Of a stretch of DNA of 40,120 nucleotides, positions 23,932 to 33,083 are shown piece by piece (within the stretch, counting starts at the first letter, position 1; every line of letters starts with the position of its first letter). This DNA is from Myxococcales bacterium (GTDB lineage Bacteria; Myxococcota_A; UBA9042): positions 1-40,120 of the forward strand of contig SHZD01000033.1 in the NCBI GenBank assembly GCA_009692465.1. Direction: 5' to 3'. The position numbers and the translations under genes were made by a program. A model generated the notes under the pieces. The model had not been told where the DNA came from. It ran no database searches and was given only the letters and a program-made list of their open reading frames with translations.

Positions 23932-26900
23932 ATGACAACTGACAGTTCTCCGCTACTCGTCCAACTCCAGCCCGGCGCCAGTTTCGCCGGTTGGCAAGTC
24001 CAGTCGCGGTTAGCAAGCGGTGGCGGCGGTGAGGTTTGGCTGGCTACTGCATTGGCCGTTTCAGACCACCGTGCGAGCACCAGTGATGCCGACGACAGCC
24101 GTTTTGGAGTCGTGATCAAGGTCGCCCGGGCCGCAACGGCTGCAGCATTGTGGCGAGAATGGAACGCGCTTTTGACGCTTCCAGTGGCACAATTGCCGCG
24201 CGCAATTTGGCCAGTCGTTCACGGTCCACAGCAACTCTCAGCGCTGATCATGCAGCGCGTGGCGGGCCAGTCGCTACACCTAGCCTTGGCAGGAGCCGAT
24301 GCGGCAGCGGTCGTGACGTTTCTGGATCAGGCCCTTTTGACGTTGTCTAGTCTTCACGGTGCGGGTTGGGTCCACGGCGACCTGCATGGCGGCAACCTTT
24401 TGGCTGCCGACCTTGACGCCGGCGACTTGGCCACCATTGCACTGCTCGATTTGGGCTTGGCCGATCGTGTCGGCGCGGCAATAGAAGGTCCAGGCCTAAT
24501 CGCCACCAGCGCCCCAGAACGGCTGCGCGGCGAAAATGCCGACCCGCGTGATGACTTGTTTTCATTGGCAAATTCTGCTTGGCAAGCTTGGACGGGCACC
24601 CCGCCTTGGCCAGACTATCCGGCAACCCTGCCCACCATCGGCGCAAAGCCCGTGTGGCCAGAGTTGGCCCCAGCTGCGCCGCCTGAGTTGATTGCGCTTC
24701 TCGGTGACATGCTGTCTGCCCGTCGCGAACATCGACCGCAATCGGCTTTGGCCGCGCTTTCTCGCTTGCATCGATCGACGGGGCGGCCTCATCCCGAAAT
24801 GGCTCAGCGGCTGGCCAATGACTTGGTCGCGGTGACCCAGCGGCCAACCCTGTGGCGCGGTGAGCCATTGGCGATGGCCGGTGCCAGCGCCCTAATTGCC
24901 AAACAGATCTGGACTGCTACCGACGGGGGCGGCAAGTCGGCGGCCTTGCGCACGCTGCAGGCGCAGGCCAGTGTGCAGGGCAGGGCCTCGGCGTGGCTGC
25001 AACCGACAGGCGATGGTGCTCAGTTGCGGTGGGGCGGCCAAGTTGCCCAATGGCAGCCGCCAGCAGACTCGTCGCCGACGTTCTTAGGCGACGCGGAGGT
25101 CGATCGGGCTGTGGCAGCCGCAAGCTGGTTAGCCGATCAGCTTGCCCAGTGGGCCGCCCATGGTCTGGTGCTCGTTGACGACGCCGACCGCCTACCTACC
25201 TCTCTGCGGCGCGCAATCGTTCAATGGGGCGCGCAGTGGCTGCCGACGAGCATGTGGCAAATGGTGGCCTGCGGTCGCTCGGATTGGGCACCGGGATCGC
25301 AGGCGATGGCCTTGCCGACCTTGGCTGAACCAGAGTTGGCGCAGTGGTTAGGCGCCGCGACCGCCGGCTTGCGTTGGGACGGCGCCGTTGTCGCAGCTTT
25401 GGTGGCGAAAATCGGGGCTTGTCGCTCCCAGGCTGGGCTGGTCGCCGCTGAATTGCTGCTAACGGGTGCTGTCGTCGTAGCTGGCGATCAGGCGCAATTG
25501 GTGGGTTCCAGTGCAACCGCCGCGATCGAACTGGCCGCATTGGCGGCCTCTGGCAAGCTCAGCGAACCGGCACATGTGCCCAGTTCTGACTTGTACGAGT
25601 CCAGCTATTCGACAATTACCGAATTGGCAAGAGCAATCGCCGCCTGCGTGCCGCACGCTGATGCGGCCGCCATCGTCGCCCTTTGTGGCCGCAATCGGCA
25701 ATTGATCGCACCCTCGGAGGTTGGTCTGGCGGCGGTTGCTGGTGCGGCACCCGTGTACGCGGCTTGGCTTGGAGCGCTCAGTAGCCTGGGTCGACTGGGC
25801 GAGGCCACAGAAGTCGCCAATTCACTGCCCGCCGGCACTGAGCGCAATCTATCGATTGCTCTAGCGTTGGCCGACCTGCATTTCCGCGCCGGCCGGTATC
25901 CTCAATGTCGCCACATCTGCGACGAATTTTTGCTCCACACCGATAACTCCAATATTTTGATATGGTTAGCCTTTGCCGCGACCTGGCAAGGTGACCGTAC
26001 TGCGGCTGGCGTAGCCATCGCGCGGGCCGAACTGGCTTTTGTTGGCCAATCGCGTGACGACGCCGGCCCGTGTTGGATTCGCTACCTGCGCGGCTTGGAC
26101 GCGTACTACGCAGGCCGAGTGGCGGAAGCTGGCGAAGAATTTGCCCAGCTAATCAAAATCGCGGGCGGATCATTGAGGGCGGCCGTTCTGTCTGGCTTGG
26201 GCTTGGTGGCCCACCGCCGCGGCGACTTGGCTGGCGCTCGTTCATGGTATGCCCAAGCCGAGGCGTTTTCGCAGGCGATCGGCGACCGCGCCCGCGCCCT
26301 GAACATGGCCATGAATGTCTCCGTGGTAGACCACGAGGCCGGTGAACTTGGCGCCGCGCTCTCTGGGTACACGCGAGTGGAGAAAGGTGCCACGGAACAA
26401 GACAATGCCGGAGCGGTCGCGCGCGCGCGCACCAATCGTGGCAACTTGCTGTCCATATTAGGCTTTGATGAGGCCGCTCAGCGCGATCTCCGTCATGCGC
26501 TGCAGTTTTGGCAGCAATCCGGCAACGCTCATTTGGAAGGCAACGTTTGCTGCATCTTAGGTGAAATAGCCCGTCGCAATGGCGACTTACAGGCTGCCGC
26601 CGACCAACTGGCTGCGGCCGATGCCGCCCTACAGCGCGCGGGTGCTGCGACAGAACGCGATGAAATCCTGCTGGAACGTGGCCATATCTGCCTACTGCAA
26701 GGCCACGTTGTTGAGGCGGAGCAGTTTGCCGCCCAAGTCCGGGCGCAAGCCGCGGCCCAAGGCCATCGCGAATTGCACGGACGAGCACTGGCGTTGCAAG
26801 CTGCCATTGCCTTAGATGCCGATCCGTTTGCCGCGCCGACAGCTGACCAAGCGGCCAAGGCGCTCGCGGACGCGCAGTTGGCGCTCGAGTTGGTGCCGCC

Positions 26901-28800
26901 GACCAAATTGCTGCATCGCTGTGCCTGCGTGGCCTTGCGGGTGCGCGCAATGGTCCTGGTTGGTCGACTGACGGAAGCGAAACTTCTGGCAGTGGATGCT
27001 CTGGCTCTGCTCGCTCGCACAGCTGCGTCGCTCCCGCAGGAACAACGCCATGGCTTTGCTCAGTCTGCCGCGTGGCGCGATATTCGCTTGGTTTTGCGCG
27101 TGGTTGGTGATGCGAACTGGCCCGTTGCCAGCGGGCAATCGAGCGCGGCCCACTCGACACTTTTGCAGTCCGTGCTGGCGATCAACCGCCGTTTGGGTTC
27201 ACAACGCGAATTGGCCCCGCTGCTCGAAGCCGTGATGGATGCGACGATCATGCTGAGCGGCGCTGAGCGTGGGTTCTTGCTGATTGACGATGGAGATCCA
27301 AGTGATTCTGCTGAGTTGAGGTCCGAACGCCTGCGCGTGGCTGTGGCTCGCAACCTCGACCGTGAAAATCTGCGCCGGCCGCAGCACAAGCTGAGTCATA
27401 CCGTGGCCGAGCAGGTATTTTCTAACGGCGACGCGGTGTTGACCACCGATGCCCAGGTCGATTCGCGGTTTGCAGAACAAGCCAGTGTCCACGCTGGCAG
27501 TTTGCGCTCGATCCTGTGCGTGCCGCTGCCCGCGCCCGAGGGAATTCTGGGGGCGGTGTATGTGGATAATCGGTTTATTGCAGGCGCTTTTACCCCTGAG
27601 CACGCCGCGCTGGTGGCGGCGCTGGCGGACCAAGCGGCCATCGCGATCCAGACTGCACGCTTGGTGGCCCGCCAACGCCAGACGGCGGTTGACTTGGAAT
27701 CTAGTCGAACCCAAGTCGAGCAATTGAACCAGCAATTACGTCAACAACTCGCGGAAGTGGCGACCCAACTCGATGATGCCCGCGCCGATTTGCAGGCCCA
27801 GCGATTGGCAATCGCTCGCCGGAGCGACTATTCGCAGATTCGCGGTGAAAGCCCGCAGATGCACCGGCTATTTTCGCTGATGGACCGCGTTCGCGATCAC
27901 GAGTTTCCAGTGTTGGTGCAAGGCGAATCGGGGACCGGCAAGGAACTCGTGGCGCGGGCCATTCACTTCACAGGCAAGCGCGGCAAAGGCCCGTTTGTCG
28001 CGGTCAACTGCGGTGCGCTGCCGTCGAACTTGTTGGAATCAGAGCTTTTTGGCCATACCAAAGGCGCCTTCACTGGTGCCGTTGCTGAGCGGCGCGGTCT
28101 ATTCGAGGCTGCTGACGGCGGCACACTGCTCTTGGATGAAGTCGGTGAAATGCCTTTGGAAATGCAGGTCAAGTTGTTGCGTGTTCTGCAAACCAGCGAA
28201 ATAACTAGGATTGGTGAATCAATCGCGCGCAAGGTGGACACCCGAGTCGTAGCTGCCACCCATCGCGATCTGCAAGGCCTTGTAGACAAAGGCAAGTTTC
28301 GCGAGGATTTGCTGTATCGCCTGCGGGTCGTCGAGTTATCGATGCCAAGCTTGCGCAGTCGGCCGGCCGATATCGCTAATCTTGTCGAGCACTTCGTGGT
28401 GATGAACCGCCAGTCGGGTATCGGCGATGTGCTGACAGTGTCGCGTCCTGCTCTGGCTCATTTGTGCCAGGCACCGTGGCCGGGCAACGTGAGGCAACTG
28501 GAGGCGTTGCTCAAGTCGGCCTGCTTGTTTGCCACGGGGACCGTGCTTGAACTTGCTGATATTGAACCGCTGTTGTCTCGCGAGCGCACATCTGGCCCTC
28601 CTTCTGGTGAGCGACGGGCGCTTGGCGAGAGCAGTCTGGACGATGTAACCCTAGATGACGCCAACGCCCAATTGGTGGCCCGGCGGGTGCGGATGATGGG
28701 CGGCAACAAGCGCAAGGCCGCAGAAAGTTTGTCTATTGATCGAGGCACGCTGTATCGATACTTGCGACAGATTGGCGCCCATAGCCGCAAAGAAGACTGA
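23932..28800 (+). CDS. Giant kinase-AAA-TPR-GAF-sigma-54 activator fusion regulator
   Basis: A 1622-aa predicted cytoplasmic regulator. Domains: protein-kinase-like region about 15-290 (GGGGEVW, Lys in VVIKVA, catalytic loop written HGDLHGGN instead of HRDLKPxN, DLG for DFG, APERL); a degenerate P-loop ATPase about 315-540 (DGGGKSA near 331, Walker B LVDDADR near 413); TPR-type helical repeats about 580-1060; GAF domain about 1082-1245; coiled coil about 1245-1300; sigma-54-interacting AAA+ about 1302-1540 with Walker A GESGTGKE (1331-1338) and an intact GAFTGA loop (1378-1383); Fis-type helix-turn-helix about 1575-1620 (GNKRKAAESLSIDRGTLYRYL). Ligand sensing by GAF and/or phosphorylation probably controls sigma-54 transcription. 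A kinase gene follows 12 bp after the stop. The start ATG has only a weak ribosome site. Confidence 0.9.
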   Translation: MTTDSSPLLVQLQPGASFAGWQVQSRLASGGGGEVWLATALAVSDHRASTSDADDSRFGVVIKVARAATAAALWREWNALLTLPVAQLPRAIWPVVHGPQQLSALIMQRVAGQSLHLALAGADAAAVVTFLDQALLTLSSLHGAGWVHGDLHGGNLLAADLDAGDLATIALLDLGLADRVGAAIEGPGLIATSAPERLRGENADPRDDLFSLANSAWQAWTGTPPWPDYPATLPTIGAKPVWPELAPAAPPELIALLGDMLSARREHRPQSALAALSRLHRSTGRPHPEMAQRLANDLVAVTQRPTLWRGEPLAMAGASALIAKQIWTATDGGGKSAALRTLQAQASVQGRASAWLQPTGDGAQLRWGGQVAQWQPPADSSPTFLGDAEVDRAVAAASWLADQLAQWAAHGLVLVDDADRLPTSLRRAIVQWGAQWLPTSMWQMVACGRSDWAPGSQAMALPTLAEPELAQWLGAATAGLRWDGAVVAALVAKIGACRSQAGLVAAELLLTGAVVVAGDQAQLVGSSATAAIELAALAASGKLSEPAHVPSSDLYESSYSTITELARAIAACVPHADAAAIVALCGRNRQLIAPSEVGLAAVAGAAPVYAAWLGALSSLGRLGEATEVANSLPAGTERNLSIALALADLHFRAGRYPQCRHICDEFLLHTDNSNILIWLAFAATWQGDRTAAGVAIARAELAFVGQSRDDAGPCWIRYLRGLDAYYAGRVAEAGEEFAQLIKIAGGSLRAAVLSGLGLVAHRRGDLAGARSWYAQAEAFSQAIGDRARALNMAMNVSVVDHEAGELGAALSGYTRVEKGATEQDNAGAVARARTNRGNLLSILGFDEAAQRDLRHALQFWQQSGNAHLEGNVCCILGEIARRNGDLQAAADQLAAADAALQRAGAATERDEILLERGHICLLQGHVVEAEQFAAQVRAQAAAQGHRELHGRALALQAAIALDADPFAAPTADQAAKALADAQLALELVPPTKLLHRCACVALRVRAMVLVGRLTEAKLLAVDALALLARTAASLPQEQRHGFAQSAAWRDIRLVLRVVGDANWPVASGQSSAAHSTLLQSVLAINRRLGSQRELAPLLEAVMDATIMLSGAERGFLLIDDGDPSDSAELRSERLRVAVARNLDRENLRRPQHKLSHTVAEQVFSNGDAVLTTDAQVDSRFAEQASVHAGSLRSILCVPLPAPEGILGAVYVDNRFIAGAFTPEHAALVAALADQAAIAIQTARLVARQRQTAVDLESSRTQVEQLNQQLRQQLAEVATQLDDARADLQAQRLAIARRSDYSQIRGESPQMHRLFSLMDRVRDHEFPVLVQGESGTGKELVARAIHFTGKRGKGPFVAVNCGALPSNLLESELFGHTKGAFTGAVAERRGLFEAADGGTLLLDEVGEMPLEMQVKLLRVLQTSEITRIGESIARKVDTRVVAATHRDLQGLVDKGKFREDLLYRLRVVELSMPSLRSRPADIANLVEHFVVMNRQSGIGDVLTVSRPALAHLCQAPWPGNVRQLEALLKSACLFATGTVLELADIEPLLSRERTSGPPSGERRALGESSLDDVTLDDANAQLVARRVRMMGGNKRKAAESLSIDRGTLYRYLRQIGAHSRKED

Positions 28801-28812
28801 CCTCGGAGCCGC

Positions 28813-29847
28813 ATGAACCCTGTCCACAGCCCCGCGTTTACCCCACCGTCAGTGATTTTTGGCGACTACCTGTTGTTGCACCGTGCAGGTTTTGGCGGCA
28901 TGGCCGAGGTCTATCGTGCCCAGCGCCGCAATCGTAAGCCGGGTGACCCCGATCTGGCGCTTAAGCGGTTGTTGCCACACATCGCCGAGGATCCGACCTT
29001 GGCGCGGCTGTATCTGCGCGAGGTCGAGGCCCTGCGGCGCATCGATCATCCCGTCGTCGTTCGGCTCATCGATTCGGGCGAAGTCCATGGCGTGCCGTTT
29101 GTGGTCATGCCATGGCTCGGTGGGCTTAGTTTGCGGCAGGTGTTGGCCGGAAGCGATCCGGACCGACCTGTGCCGCTTGAGGTTGGACAAGCCTTGGATT
29201 TGGCGGCGCAAGTTGCCGATGGCTTGCACGCTGCCCACCTCATGGGCGTCGTTCACCGCGATGTGTCGCCGTCCAACATTTTGGTGACTGAGGACGGCGA
29301 GGCGCGGCTCATCGATTTTGGCATTGCGCGAGTCGCTGGATTGGCGCAAACCACGCACGGACAAGGGCTGCGCGGAAAGTGGGCCTACGCGACGCCCGAG
29401 CAGATCGCCGGCCAGGCGCTGGATGGGCGTACGGACCTGTTTGCGCTGGGGTCGGTCGCTGTCGAGTGCATTTTGGGTCGCGCGCCCTTTGCGCAAGACG
29501 ATCGAGAGGCGACCTTGGCCCGCATCCAAAGCGCAGAAATCGCCCGCTGGCCTCAATTTAGTCCCGAATTTGCGGGAGCCGATCCTATTCTGCGCACGAT
29601 GCTCGCTCACGATTTAGAGGCGCGCCTGCCTGACGGTCAGGCAGTGGCTGCTGCTTTGCGCCAAGTATTGAATAACGCAGCTGAACTTCACGGTAGCTCC
29701 AGCGAACTGCAGACCAACTTGGCGCAACGCGTGCGTCGAGGGCTAAAGGCATGGGTTAGCACTGAAATCATGCCCGCAGAGCTGCGCGGCGAAGACGTGA
29801 CACGGCCTGAGACCGACGCCGACGCGACTGAAGTGCGCATGGCGTAA
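28813..29847 (+). CDS. Soluble Ser/Thr protein kinase
   Basis: A 344-aa Hanks-type kinase without a membrane helix. Motifs: AGFGGMAEVY, Lys in LALKRL, the catalytic loop HRDVSPSN typical of myxobacterial kinases, DFGIAR, ATPEQIAGQALDGRTDLFALG. After the kinase domain (about 17-285) comes a short charged C-terminal tail ending in EVRMA. The ATG at 28813 has GGAG about 5 bases upstream and lies 12 bp after the giant regulator stop, so the two are almost certainly co-transcribed. It could phosphorylate that regulator or its partner proteins (inference). The radical SAM gene follows closely. Confidence 0.92.
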   Translation: MNPVHSPAFTPPSVIFGDYLLLHRAGFGGMAEVYRAQRRNRKPGDPDLALKRLLPHIAEDPTLARLYLREVEALRRIDHPVVVRLIDSGEVHGVPFVVMPWLGGLSLRQVLAGSDPDRPVPLEVGQALDLAAQVADGLHAAHLMGVVHRDVSPSNILVTEDGEARLIDFGIARVAGLAQTTHGQGLRGKWAYATPEQIAGQALDGRTDLFALGSVAVECILGRAPFAQDDREATLARIQSAEIARWPQFSPEFAGADPILRTMLAHDLEARLPDGQAVAAALRQVLNNAAELHGSSSELQTNLAQRVRRGLKAWVSTEIMPAELRGEDVTRPETDADATEVRMA

Positions 29848-29919
29848 CCGCTTGCCTTGCTCGGTGACGACAACCCGACGCCAAATGAGTACGCTAACGC
29901 AGCCCCCGCGGACACGCGA

Positions 29920-30906
29920 ATGCCCCTTCTCGATTTGTCGCAACCTCACCTGACCGAAGCTGCCATTCGCTGGCTGGAACTGTCGCCCGGTTTCGCCTGT
30001 AATTGCAGGTGTTTAGGCTGCCATTCTTGCAGCGCGGATGCCGGTGACCAGATGCAACCGGCTGAGGTCCTGCGGTGGCTCCAATACGGTCGCCGCTTGG
30101 GCGCCCGTCACCTGTGGCTGTCCGGTGGCGAACCGACGTTGCGCAGGGACTTTGTGTCGACGCTTAAAGCCGCGAAACAACTGGGCTATCAGCGAATCAA
30201 GGTCCAAACCAACGCGATGTTATTCAGTTACCCGCAGTTTGCCGACAAAGCGATTGCCGCGGGGATGACCGAAGTCAACCTGTTGCTCAAGTCGTTGGAC
30301 CCCAAAATCCACGATGGCCTTAACCGCACCCCTGGTTCGCATCGGCTGTTGGGCGACGCGATCGAAGTGCTACGGCCACGCGGTCTGCGCTTGGAGGGCG
30401 ATTTTCTGGCCACTACCCGCAACATGAGTGAGCTTCCTGATTTGGTGGCACACTACGCACAGCTAGGGCTGGTCCACTTTAATATCTGGTTGTTTTCATT
30501 GGTGGACCAAGGTGATGCCGACTTGCGCCGCTTGGTTCCGCGTCTCAGTGAACTGGTGCCGATCATGCTGACCGCGTGGCAGCGGGCCAAGGAATTTGGC
30601 GCTAGCCTTTGTTCTTTAAATACACCGCATTGCGCCTTGCCTCCCTGGGCATGGCCCCTGCAGTTCGATGCCACCGGGATGGGGCTGCTCGTGGTCAATC
30701 CGGGTGGCCATGTATTTCGCCTGGAGACCAGTTCCATTGAGCAGGGCGTGTACGTCGACGCCTGCGGCACCTGCGCAGCACGACCTTGGTGCCACGGCAT
30801 GCGCAGCGACTACCTGCAGATTCACGGCGATTCCGACTTGCAATCAGTTGCGCAGCACACCGTGAGCAGTCACGATCCGCGCGGTTCCATTCTGGACCTG
30901 TCGTGA
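29920..30906 (+). CDS. Radical SAM protein with SPASM-like C-terminal Cys motif
   Basis: A 328-aa enzyme from the ATG at 29920; an in-frame TTG at 29857 would add 21 residues and close the gap to the kinase to 9 bp. The cluster motif is CNCRCLGCHSC: C27, C31 and C34 form CxxxCxxC, with two additional Cys. LWLSGGEPTLRRDF is the SAM-binding GGEP motif, followed by QTNAML. The C-terminus has CGTCAARPWCHGM, as in SPASM or twitch auxiliary clusters of enzymes that modify peptides or cofactors. The substrate is unknown and no precursor peptide gene is visible. The operon position behind two signalling genes is unusual for such an enzyme. Confidence 0.85.
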   Translation: MPLLDLSQPHLTEAAIRWLELSPGFACNCRCLGCHSCSADAGDQMQPAEVLRWLQYGRRLGARHLWLSGGEPTLRRDFVSTLKAAKQLGYQRIKVQTNAMLFSYPQFADKAIAAGMTEVNLLLKSLDPKIHDGLNRTPGSHRLLGDAIEVLRPRGLRLEGDFLATTRNMSELPDLVAHYAQLGLVHFNIWLFSLVDQGDADLRRLVPRLSELVPIMLTAWQRAKEFGASLCSLNTPHCALPPWAWPLQFDATGMGLLVVNPGGHVFRLETSSIEQGVYVDACGTCAARPWCHGMRSDYLQIHGDSDLQSVAQHTVSSHDPRGSILDLS

Positions 30907-30909
30907 CCG

Positions 30910-31515
30910 ATGATGCTGCCCGTTCTTTCAAAAAATCCTAGAGTTTGGCTCAAAATTGTCGTTGTCGGTGGGCTGTGCGGCGCTCTTTGCGACCAAATTC
31001 ACATCCAAGGCGGGGTGTTGTACTACGCGCAACCGGTAATTCTGCAACAAGCGTGGTGGGTTGCGCTCCTATTCGCCGGCGCAAGCTGCCTAATCTACGC
31101 AACCACTTCGCTGTGGGCGCAACCTGCGGAACAACGCGTTGCCGCTGTAGTCAGTGCGCCAGAGATTGCTCGTCAGGTGCTGTGGTTTGTGGCCATGTAC
31201 GCGTTGTCGGCAGGCATGCGCGACCGATCGCTGGCCTTGGTTGTTCTGTACGCGATTCTAATGGTGCGGCGTATGGTCCGAAGGCGTGACGTGTGGCCGC
31301 AGTTGGCCAACGCGACCGGGCTTGCCGTCGGCGGCACGGCGTTTGAGATGGCGCTGTCGTCTACCGGTGCGTTTACCTACACCCATCCCGATTTCGCTGG
31401 AGTGCCGCTGTGGTTGCCGGGGTTGTATATGCACGGCGCGCCGCTGGCGTTGGCATTGGTGCGGGCCATTCGACAGTTGGAGTCACCTTCAGCGGCGGTC
31501 AAAGCAGAGCATTGA
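30910..31515 (+). CDS. Multi-pass membrane protein of unknown function
   Basis: A 201-aa integral membrane protein with about five hydrophobic segments (KIVVVGGLCGALCDQI, WWVALLFAGASCLIYA, VLWFVAMYALSAG, LALVVLYAILMV, LPGLYMHGAPLALALV). Conserved-looking loops are DQIHIQGGVLYYAQP and GAFTYTHPDFAGVPLWLPGLY, which remind me of INSIG-like membrane proteins, but this is only an impression. The ATG at 30910 follows the radical SAM stop by 3 bp, so it is co-transcribed with it. The 3' end overlaps the convergent FAH gene by 17 bp. It could transport or hold a substrate or product of the radical SAM enzyme (inference). Confidence 0.75.
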   Translation: MMLPVLSKNPRVWLKIVVVGGLCGALCDQIHIQGGVLYYAQPVILQQAWWVALLFAGASCLIYATTSLWAQPAEQRVAAVVSAPEIARQVLWFVAMYALSAGMRDRSLALVVLYAILMVRRMVRRRDVWPQLANATGLAVGGTAFEMALSSTGAFTYTHPDFAGVPLWLPGLYMHGAPLALALVRAIRQLESPSAAVKAEH

Positions 31516-32218
31516 TCTCAAAGCAAATCCGCGGCAGACCGACTACTTCGGCATGAACACGGTCACCGCGTTGCAGCGGTCCAACGCCTGCCGGAGTGCC
31601 TGTGAACACCAAATCGCCAGGGTGCAACTGCACCAGCGCGGCCAAATGCCGCAGCAAGTCCGCCACGGGCCAGATCATTTCGCCAATGTCGCCGACCTGC
31701 CGCTGCTGATCATTAACGTGTAGCGATACCTTTGGCTTGCTAGCCAAGAACTTTGCCAGCGGCGGTCGACCGATAGCGCCAACAATCGCTGAATGATCAA
31801 AGGCTTTGGCCATTTCCCAAGGCAAGCTGCGCGTCTTGAGGTCGGCTTGAAGATCGCGGCGGGTGAGATCAATGCCGACGGCCAGTCCAGCAATCCAACC
31901 CAATGGATCACTATCCGGATGTCGATCACTGGCTTGCCCAAGGGCGATCACCATCTCGACTTCATGATGCAAGTCAGCGGTGGCCACCGGATAGGGCACT
32001 TGTGTTGGCTGAGCTGCACTCGCTGCGGCGGCAAAAACCAATGCGCTCGCTGGTTTAGCGAAAAAAAACGGTGGATCCCGATCTGGATCGGCGCCCATTT
32101 CACGCGTGTGGGTTGCATAGTTGCGACCGACGCACCAAATGCGCTGGACGGCGAATTGGCAATCAGAATCGGACAAGGGCAGGGCGGCGACAGGAAAAGG
32201 TTCAAACAGCCAGGGCAT
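31499..32218 (-). CDS. Fumarylacetoacetate hydrolase family protein
   Basis: A 239-aa cytoplasmic hydrolase of the FAH superfamily, which cleaves C-C bonds in acylpyruvates or decarboxylates oxaloacetate. Motifs: RIWCVGRNYATHTREM at the N-terminus, the metal-binding HHEVEMVIALG, GIDLTRRDLQ, KAFDHSAIVG and GDLVFTGTPAGVGPLQRGD. The length matches the single-domain FAHD1/acylpyruvase group. The ATG at 32216-32218 is chosen because GGAGG lies 5 bases upstream; the frame is open for four more codons. No aromatic catabolism genes are nearby, so a housekeeping role such as oxaloacetate decarboxylation is plausible. It converges on the membrane-protein gene with a 17-bp overlap. Confidence 0.88.
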   Translation of the reverse strand: MPWLFEPFPVAALPLSDSDCQFAVQRIWCVGRNYATHTREMGADPDRDPPFFFAKPASALVFAAAASAAQPTQVPYPVATADLHHEVEMVIALGQASDRHPDSDPLGWIAGLAVGIDLTRRDLQADLKTRSLPWEMAKAFDHSAIVGAIGRPPLAKFLASKPKVSLHVNDQQRQVGDIGEMIWPVADLLRHLAALVQLHPGDLVFTGTPAGVGPLQRGDRVHAEVVGLPRICFEINALL

Positions 32219-32266
32219 ACCAGCCTCCAAATGGGGGGCTGTAATGTAGGACTGGGACCGCCGCGG

Positions 32267-32938
32267 TCAAATCTCGACTAGCCGCCACGGCGCACAATCA
32301 AAATGGAAATGATCGTGGTGCCCGGGGTAGGCCGGTCCCAGCAGCACTCGAAAAATGTCGTGCCGAGCTTCCAGTCGGTCCGTGAGCAACCGCAAGAACT
32401 TGGCGTGAAGTTCGCCAGTTGGGCCGGTCGCGGTCCAGTGACTCTTGACCCGGACTGAAAATGATCGACGAAGCCCTGCGGGCAGTGGATTGTCCTTGGG
32501 CTGGCCGTTGGCCTGAGCCGCAAAATCAAAGCCAGCAATGTCGATGCCGTTACCGATGCCGTGCTCGGAAAGCAGCGTCGGCCACAGGCGAATCCGCCGA
32601 CAATTCAGAGTACCAATGTGCACGATCTTGGATGGTGCCCGCCCATAGACTTCGATGGCCACTTCGCGGGCAACGTGTTCGAATTTGCGCAAGCGATCGC
32701 GAAAGCCCACATAGACGCGGACCGGGGCATGGTAGCGCAGGACATCACCGCGATAGGTCACCAAGGGCACTGTCGGGCATTGCATTTTGCCCTTGGCCGG
32801 CACGCTGCGCTCCAACTCATCCAAGGCATAGACGTCTTGTTCCGTGCTCGGTTCCGGCGGTTGGTCGTCTGCCGCCGCCGGCATAGCGGTGAGCACTAGC
32901 GCCGAAGTCAGCACGCACATTAGTCGATGGATAGGCAT
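32267..32938 (-). CDS. Exported extensin-like/M15-type protein
   Basis: A 223-aa secreted protein: signal peptide MPIHRLMCVLTSALVLTAMP with cleavage near AAADD. The C-terminal half matches the extensin-like domain, related to LAS/VanY D,D-carboxypeptidases: SEHGIGNGIDIAGFDF carries the metal-binding His and Asp, and YPGHHDHFHFDCAPWRL carries the terminal HxH. A Zn-dependent role in peptidoglycan trimming is therefore plausible, but not proven. Cys residues in MQCPTVP, TLNCRRI and FDCAP may form disulphides. The gene precedes the FAH gene on the same strand with a 48-bp gap. Confidence 0.82.
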   Translation of the reverse strand: MPIHRLMCVLTSALVLTAMPAAADDQPPEPSTEQDVYALDELERSVPAKGKMQCPTVPLVTYRGDVLRYHAPVRVYVGFRDRLRKFEHVAREVAIEVYGRAPSKIVHIGTLNCRRIRLWPTLLSEHGIGNGIDIAGFDFAAQANGQPKDNPLPAGLRRSFSVRVKSHWTATGPTGELHAKFLRLLTDRLEARHDIFRVLLGPAYPGHHDHFHFDCAPWRLVEI

Positions 32939-33083
32939 GAAACACCGCGAGATCCCTACTGCAAGCTGCTGGGGGGCATTCGGCTTGGGACGCTTGCGCG
33001 CGGTGTTCGATTTGGATTGTCGAACTGGGACCTAGCGACTGACAGCGGTCTACAACGCCAGTTCAGCGACGGCTGCCCGCAAA

